NCBI GenBank assembly: GCA_003417655.1
Contig: QVMW01000024.1
Span: 1-36,501, forward strand
Length of the DNA: 36,501 nt
Reading direction: 5' to 3'
From: Rhodobacteraceae bacterium 63075
GTDB taxonomy: Bacteria > Pseudomonadota > Alphaproteobacteria > Rhodobacterales > Rhodobacteraceae
Position numbers and translations under genes: made by a program. Below are positions 32,248 to 36,501 of the stretch, piece after piece. Every line of letters begins with the position of its first letter. Within the stretch, counting starts at the first letter, position 1. The notes under the pieces were generated by a model. The model saw only the letters and a list, made by a program, of their open reading frames with translations, was not told the origin of the DNA and ran no database searches.

Positions 32248-33539
32248 TGTTCTATCGTGAGGCCGGTGATTTCAAGACATCCTATGTCGATGACGGGCAG
32301 ACCTTCCCGATCAAGTTCGACCGCTACCGCTATTATTTCGTGCTGTTCGTGGCCTTCGCCATCGTGCCGCTGCTGGTCAACGACTACTGGGTCAACGCGA
32401 TCTTTCTGCCGTTCCTGATCTATTCGATCGCGGCAATCGGCCTGAACATCCTCGTGGGCTATTGCGGGCAGGTTTCGCTCGGCACGGGTGGCTTCATGGC
32501 CGTGGGGGCCTATGCCTGCTACAAGTTCATGACCGGCATGGATATCTGGATCGGCGGGGTGCAATACGCGCTGCCGCCGATCAACATCTTCTTCTCCGTC
32601 ATCCTGGCGGGCTTCGTCACGGCGTTTGTCGGCCTGCTCTTCGGCCTGCCGAGCCTGCGCATCAAGGGCTTCTACCTGGCCGTTGCCACGCTCGCGGCGC
32701 AGTTCTTCCTCGTCTGGCTCTTCAACAAGTGGAGCTGGGCCTACAACTATTCGGCCTCGGGCCAGATCAACGCCCCCGAACGCGAGATCTTTGGCGTTGC
32801 CATAACGGGACCGAGCACGGAAGCCTGGGCGACATACCTGTTCTGCCTCGTATTCGCCACGCTTACCGCCCTCGTCGCCCGAAACCTCACGCGTGGAAGC
32901 GTCGGGCGCAAGTGGATGGCGATCCGCGATATGGACATCGCTGCCGAGATCATCGGGGTGAACCCGCTGCGCGCCAAGCTCAGCGCCTTCGCCGTCAGCT
33001 CGTTCTACGTGGGGATCGCAGGCGCGCTCTTCTTCGCGGTCTATCTCGGAGCGGTCGAAGTGGGCGAGGCCTTCGGCATCCAGAAGTCCTTTATCGTGCT
33101 CTTCATGGTCATCATCGGCGGGCTCGGCTCCATCTTCGGCTCTTTTGCGGGCGCGGCATTCCTTGTCTTGCTGCCAGTGCTGCTGAAACTGATGCTGGCC
33201 GACCAGGCCCAGAGCATTTCACCGGTCGCCAATGTATTCGGCTGGCTGTTTCTCGCGCTCTTTGCGATCTCGGCAATCATGTTCCTTGTCAGCGCAGTGC
33301 GCAGCCGCTCGATCATCTCAACGTCGGCGCTCTACTGGCTCGGGGCATCCATCGCCACCTTCATCATCTACGCGCTGACGATCGGCGGCATGGGCTGGCC
33401 GACGGATATTGTCGCACACCTGCAATTCGTTATCGTGGGTGCATTGATCATCATCTTCCTCGTCGCCGAGCCGCACGGGCTTGCCCAACTGTGGCGCGTG
33501 TCGAAGGAGAAACTGAGATTGTGGCCATTCCCCCACTGA
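32247..33539 (+). CDS. livM: Branched-chain-type ABC permease LivM, extended
   Basis: This 430-residue inner-membrane permease is longer than the usual 300-360 for LivM. LivM signatures are IYSIAAIGLNILVGYCGQVSLGTGGFMAVGAYACY (about residues 57-91), the loop GRKWMAIRDMDIAAEIIGVNPLRAKLSAFAVSSFYVGIAGALF and GGLGSIFGSFAGAAFLVLLP. Additional hydrophobic helices fill the C-terminal 100 residues, and the end is VAEPHGLAQLWRVSKEKLRLWPFPH. GGGGAG lies before the ATG. It overlaps the small membrane protein gene by one base. Confidence 0.92.
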   Translation: MFYREAGDFKTSYVDDGQTFPIKFDRYRYYFVLFVAFAIVPLLVNDYWVNAIFLPFLIYSIAAIGLNILVGYCGQVSLGTGGFMAVGAYACYKFMTGMDIWIGGVQYALPPINIFFSVILAGFVTAFVGLLFGLPSLRIKGFYLAVATLAAQFFLVWLFNKWSWAYNYSASGQINAPEREIFGVAITGPSTEAWATYLFCLVFATLTALVARNLTRGSVGRKWMAIRDMDIAAEIIGVNPLRAKLSAFAVSSFYVGIAGALFFAVYLGAVEVGEAFGIQKSFIVLFMVIIGGLGSIFGSFAGAAFLVLLPVLLKLMLADQAQSISPVANVFGWLFLALFAISAIMFLVSAVRSRSIISTSALYWLGASIATFIIYALTIGGMGWPTDIVAHLQFVIVGALIIIFLVAEPHGLAQLWRVSKEKLRLWPFPH

Positions 33540-33614
33540 GGAAAGGCCCAATGAAGACGGCTGGGGCCTTCGGGCCTCACGCCACATCGGATAAAACCAA
33601 GGGAGGAGAAACCG

Positions 33615-34898
33615 ATGAAGACAAGATTGGCAACTATGGCCGTGGCTGCCGTGATGGCAGCAGGCCCCGTGATGGCGGACCTCGTGTTCCCATCGCTCAG
33701 CTACCGCACGGGCCCATACGCCGCAGGCGGTATCCCGTTTGCAGATGGCTACGCCGACTATTTCACGCTGCTCAACGAGCGTGACGGCGGCATCGGTGGC
33801 GTGCCCGTGCGCGTGCCGGAATGCGAGACAGGATACAACACCGAGAAGGGCGTCGAATGTTATGAATCCACGAAGGGCGAAGGCTCGCTCGTGTATCAGC
33901 CGCTCTCGACAGGCATCACCTACCAGCTGATCCCGAAGGTGACGGCGGACGGTATCCCGCTCCACACGATGGGTTATGGCCGGACTTCGGCCGCGAACGG
34001 CGAGGTGTTCAGCCATGTCTTCAACTACCCGGCCAACTACTGGAACGGTGCGTCGGTCGGGATCAATCACCTGCTCGACATCAACGACGGCGATCTCAGC
34101 GGAAAGTCAGTCGCGCTTGTCTATCACAACTCCGCCTATGGCAAGGAGCCGATCCGCACGCTTGAAGAGCTTTCGGAAAAACACGGCTATGAGCTGAGCC
34201 TCCTGCCTGTCGACCACCCCGGTCAGGAACAGAAGTCGCAATGGCTCCAGATCCGCCGGAACCAGCCTGACTACGTCATCATGTATGGCTGGGGCGTCAT
34301 GAACCAGGTGGCCATTCAGGAAGCAGCCAACATCCGTTTCCCGATGGAGAACTTCATCGGCATCTGGTGGTCAGGCGCTGAGCATGATGTCACACCTGCG
34401 GGTGACGCGGCGGACGGCTACAAGGCCATCACCTTCCACAATGTCGGTTCGGACTTCCCGATCTTCGAAGACATCCAGGAGCATGTCGTCGACAAGGGCC
34501 TTGCGGCGGGCGCTGGCGACCAGATCGGCAAAGTGCTTTATAACCGTGGTCTCTACGCGGCCATGCTTGCGGCGGAAGCTGCGAAGACGGCACAGGAGAT
34601 GCACGATACGGCCGACATCACGCCCGCGATGATGCGTGACGGGATGGAAGCTCTCGAAGTGACAGAGGAGCTGATGACCGAACTGGGTATGCCGAACTTC
34701 GGGCCGAGCTTCAGTGTCTCCTGCGAGAACCACGGTGGCCCCGGCCTCGGCGGCATCACGCAGTGGGACGCTTCGGCAGGCGAGTGGAGCCTCATCACGG
34801 ACTTCATGGAATCGGATAAGGAAGTGATTCAGCCGCTGATCAAAGCCGACTCCGAGGCCTATGCCGAGGAAGCTGGCGTCGAGATGCGCTGCAACTAA
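33615..34898 (+). CDS. Periplasmic substrate-binding protein, Peripla_BP_6 type
   Basis: This 427-residue binding protein of the LivJ/LivK-like family has a Sec signal peptide MKTRLATMAVAAVMAAGPVMA, with likely cleavage before DLVFPS. The mature protein has LSYRTGPYAAGGIPFADGYADYFTLLNERDGGIGGVPV, then ECETGYNTEKGVECYE with paired cysteines, and a C-terminal pair of cysteines (VSCEN, MRCN). GGGAGGAG lies before the ATG. It delivers the substrate to LivHM. The family also binds aromatic acids, amides and urea, so the ligand remains open. Confidence 0.92.
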   Translation: MKTRLATMAVAAVMAAGPVMADLVFPSLSYRTGPYAAGGIPFADGYADYFTLLNERDGGIGGVPVRVPECETGYNTEKGVECYESTKGEGSLVYQPLSTGITYQLIPKVTADGIPLHTMGYGRTSAANGEVFSHVFNYPANYWNGASVGINHLLDINDGDLSGKSVALVYHNSAYGKEPIRTLEELSEKHGYELSLLPVDHPGQEQKSQWLQIRRNQPDYVIMYGWGVMNQVAIQEAANIRFPMENFIGIWWSGAEHDVTPAGDAADGYKAITFHNVGSDFPIFEDIQEHVVDKGLAAGAGDQIGKVLYNRGLYAAMLAAEAAKTAQEMHDTADITPAMMRDGMEALEVTEELMTELGMPNFGPSFSVSCENHGGPGLGGITQWDASAGEWSLITDFMESDKEVIQPLIKADSEAYAEEAGVEMRCN

Positions 34899-34905
34899 GC
34901 GAAAC

Positions 34906-34932
34906 GGTTGCCCGCAGATGCTGCGGGCAACC
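34906..34932 (+). terminator. Strong hairpin directly after the binding-protein gene
   Basis: A perfect 12-bp stem, GGTTGCCCGCAG (34906-34917) with CTGCGGGCAACC (34921-34932), has a 3-base loop and lies seven bases past the stop codon. No T-run follows, so it likely stabilises the binding-protein message while letting some transcription reach livF. Confidence 0.68.
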
Positions 34933-34969
34933 ACCCATTCCAGAGAATTCTTGAAAAGCGAGCCCTGAC

Positions 34970-35794
34970 ATGCTGGACGCCGGAGAAACAAAAGAAGCCG
35001 TTCTCGAGGTCAACAATATCGAGGTGATCTACAATCACGTGATCCTCGTGCTCAAAGGTGTCTCGTTGAACGTTCCCAAGGGCGGGATCACCGCGCTTCT
35101 CGGCGGCAACGGGGCCGGGAAGACGACCACGCTGAAAGCTATCTCGAACTTGCTGCATTCCGAGCGCGGCGAAGTGACGAAGGGCAATGTGCGCTACAGA
35201 GGTGAATCCGTTCAGGACCTTGACCCCGCCGATCTCGTCAAACGGGGGGTCGTTCAGGTCATGGAAGGGCGGCATTGCTTCGAGCACCTCACGGTTGAGG
35301 AAAACCTCCTCACGGGGGCTTACACACGCGATGATGGCAAGGGCGCGATAGATGCTGATCTCGAGATGGTCTACGACTATTTCCCGCGTCTGAAGGAGCG
35401 CCGCAGGAGCCAGGCGGGATATACGTCAGGCGGTGAGCAGCAGATGGTTGCCATCGGTCGTGCGCTTCTCAGCAAACCTGAAACGATCTTGCTGGACGAG
35501 CCTTCGATGGGCCTCGCGCCACAGCTCGTGGAGCAGATCTTCCAGATCGTGAAATCGCTCAACGAGAACGAGGGCTATACCTTCCTTCTCGCCGAGCAGA
35601 ACACCAACGTGGCGCTGCGCTATGCGCATTACGGCTACATTCTGGAATCCGGTCGCGTCGTGATGGACGGACCGGCTGCCGAGCTTCGCGAGAACCCGGA
35701 CGTAAAGGAATTCTATCTCGGCATGTCGGATGAAGGCCGAAAGAGCTTCCGCGACGTGCGCTCCTATCGCCGCAGAAAGCGCTGGCTGAGCTGA
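34970..35794 (+). CDS. livF: Branched-chain-type ABC ATPase LivF, extended C-terminus
   Basis: This 274-residue ATPase has Walker A GGNGAGKT (residues 45-52), a Q-loop in VVQVMEGRHCFEHLTVEENL, signature TSGGEQQMVAIGRAL and Walker B ILLDEPSMGLAP. The LivF-like end is FLLAEQNTNVALRYAHYGYILESGRVVMDGP. It is about 35 residues longer than typical LivF: a basic tail (FRDVRSYRRRKRWLS) ends the protein. The ribosome binding site is weak, so it may depend on the hairpin-limited transcript from upstream. Last gene of the operon. Confidence 0.92.
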   Translation: MLDAGETKEAVLEVNNIEVIYNHVILVLKGVSLNVPKGGITALLGGNGAGKTTTLKAISNLLHSERGEVTKGNVRYRGESVQDLDPADLVKRGVVQVMEGRHCFEHLTVEENLLTGAYTRDDGKGAIDADLEMVYDYFPRLKERRRSQAGYTSGGEQQMVAIGRALLSKPETILLDEPSMGLAPQLVEQIFQIVKSLNENEGYTFLLAEQNTNVALRYAHYGYILESGRVVMDGPAAELRENPDVKEFYLGMSDEGRKSFRDVRSYRRRKRWLS

Positions 35795-35859
35795 TGCAAT
35801 TGCAATGTGCGACATCACCCACGGGGCCGAATGCGGCAACCCGGATGGGCGCGGCTTAT

Positions 35860-36501
35860 CTAGCCGATCTCGGCCAGAAGCTCGGCTTTCATCTCAGCGA
35901 TGCGCTCAAGGGCCTCGCCGCGCGTGTTGCGGATATTCGGCTCGAAGCCCTGGCTCTCGGCGCGAAGGCGGATGTCGTCCTCGGTTTCGGACCCGGGCGC
36001 GTAGCGGACCGACCCAAGGGAGGCTGCCTTGTTGAGCTCCTTGCCGCGATGGGCATAGCGCACCCAGGCTGCCGGCAGGATCTGGCAACCTTCCATGTTG
36101 ACGAGGAAAAACCACTTCCTGTCACTCTCGATGATACGTTCCTCGATGTAGTCATAGAAATCGTCGACATCCCGGGAATGATTGAAAGTGAAGTGGGAGA
36201 AGTCGACATCCATGATCGGGCCGTCCGCGTCAAAGGAGATGCGACGCACGAAATCGGAGCTGCTGTAGGTCGGATCATGCCTGACCCGAGCGCGCCGCTT
36301 GCTGGGCAGCGCGCGGATGCGGGCGAGGGCGCTGTCCCTTTCGGAGAAGAGGTTGGGATCGAAACGCTCGGTTCGTGCATCACGCTCGATCTGTCTGCGG
36401 GTCTCGTCGGACGCATCGAAACGCACAGAGCCCATGGAATGGGACAGGTTGAGAGCTTTTCCGCGCCGCGAAAAGGCGACCCAGGCCGCGCTGTCGATGA
36501 T
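35860..36501 (-). CDS. Unrecognised protein with internal tandem repeat (5' end outside window)
   Basis: The frame stays open through the right edge, so the gene is truncated at its 5' end; the ATG at 36435 is probably internal. At least 213 residues are visible. A block beginning AAWVAFSRRGKALNLSHSMG at the window edge (visible residue 5) recurs as AAWVRYAHRGKELNKAASLG at about residue 144. Both continue with GSVR(F/Y), a Glu/Arg-rich helix, the F-(D/E)-PN motif and a closing SALARIRAL / EALERIAEM. The repeat unit is about 139 residues, so the full protein probably has two copies. Between them lies FSHFTFNHSRDVDDFYDYIEE, then a WFFLVNMEG strand. I cannot name the family. It converges with livF. 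Confidence 0.72.
   Translation of the reverse strand: MIDSAAWVAFSRRGKALNLSHSMGSVRFDASDETRRQIERDARTERFDPNLFSERDSALARIRALPSKRRARVRHDPTYSSSDFVRRISFDADGPIMDVDFSHFTFNHSRDVDDFYDYIEERIIESDRKWFFLVNMEGCQILPAAWVRYAHRGKELNKAASLGSVRYAPGSETEDDIRLRAESQGFEPNIRNTRGEALERIAEMKAELLAEIG

Noticed and set aside
1..36501. tRNA, rRNA, CRISPR arrays, intact insertion sequences, prophage genes
   Set aside because: I saw no cloverleaf, rRNA signature, regularly spaced repeat array, transposase or phage structural gene by reading. A covariance or profile search was not possible.

Overview
The window is high-GC DNA from an alphaproteobacterium, most probably a member of the Rhodobacteraceae (Roseobacter group). This rests on codon use, tightly packed operons joined by ATGA and TGATG overlaps, a Cys-type molybdenum formate dehydrogenase, a bacterial saccharopine dehydrogenase pair, and two large solute-binding-protein ABC systems. 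It contains no rRNA, tRNA, CRISPR array or intact insertion sequence that I can see.

Region by region. (1) 1-737: a DUF3775-type small protein between an unassigned palindromic stretch and two perfect tandem hairpins. (2) 738-3590, minus strand: a histidine-phosphatase-fold protein followed by a LYS1-like and a LYS9-like saccharopine dehydrogenase, an expected lysine-catabolic unit. (3) 3591-4900: a lower-GC patch with a NERD-domain protein and a two-helix membrane peptide, probably acquired. (4) 5065-9119, plus strand: a 925-residue formate dehydrogenase alpha subunit without its usual partner subunits, then an M20 amidase/carbamoylase. (5) 9120-9444: gene-free, with an 18-bp perfect inverted repeat.

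(6) 9445-25148 is the centrepiece. A 14-gene minus-strand operon runs from an ABC ATPase at 22690 down to an RraA-family protein at 9445, and diverges from a 3-gene plus-strand operon (22808-25148). The minus operon encodes a sugar-type ABC importer (ATPase, binding protein, two permeases), a histidinol-dehydrogenase paralogue, an SDR, a LacI-family regulator, two double-domain SnoaL/NTF2-like proteins, a 31-codon ORF, a bicupin, a MetE-catalytic-domain-like zinc protein, an alpha/beta hydrolase and an RraA-fold protein. The plus operon encodes a third SnoaL-like paralogue, a COG3618 amidohydrolase/lactonase and a hotdog thioesterase. The divergent promoter carries two nearly identical 16-bp LacI-type operators 55 bp apart. 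I read this as one regulon importing and degrading an unidentified small polar molecule. It is the best candidate here for an undescribed system.

(7) 25313-35794: a hybrid histidine kinase and OmpR-type regulator (minus strand) diverge from an operon of an acyl-CoA ligase, LivG, LivH, a conserved-looking small membrane protein, LivM, a Peripla_BP_6 binding protein and LivF. This looks like uptake of a carboxylic acid coupled to its CoA activation, probably under the two-component system. Two perfect 22-bp palindromes lie between livG and livH, and a 12-bp hairpin follows the binding-protein gene. (8) 35860-36501, minus strand: the 3' part of an unrecognised gene whose product contains two copies of the same domain and which runs off the window.
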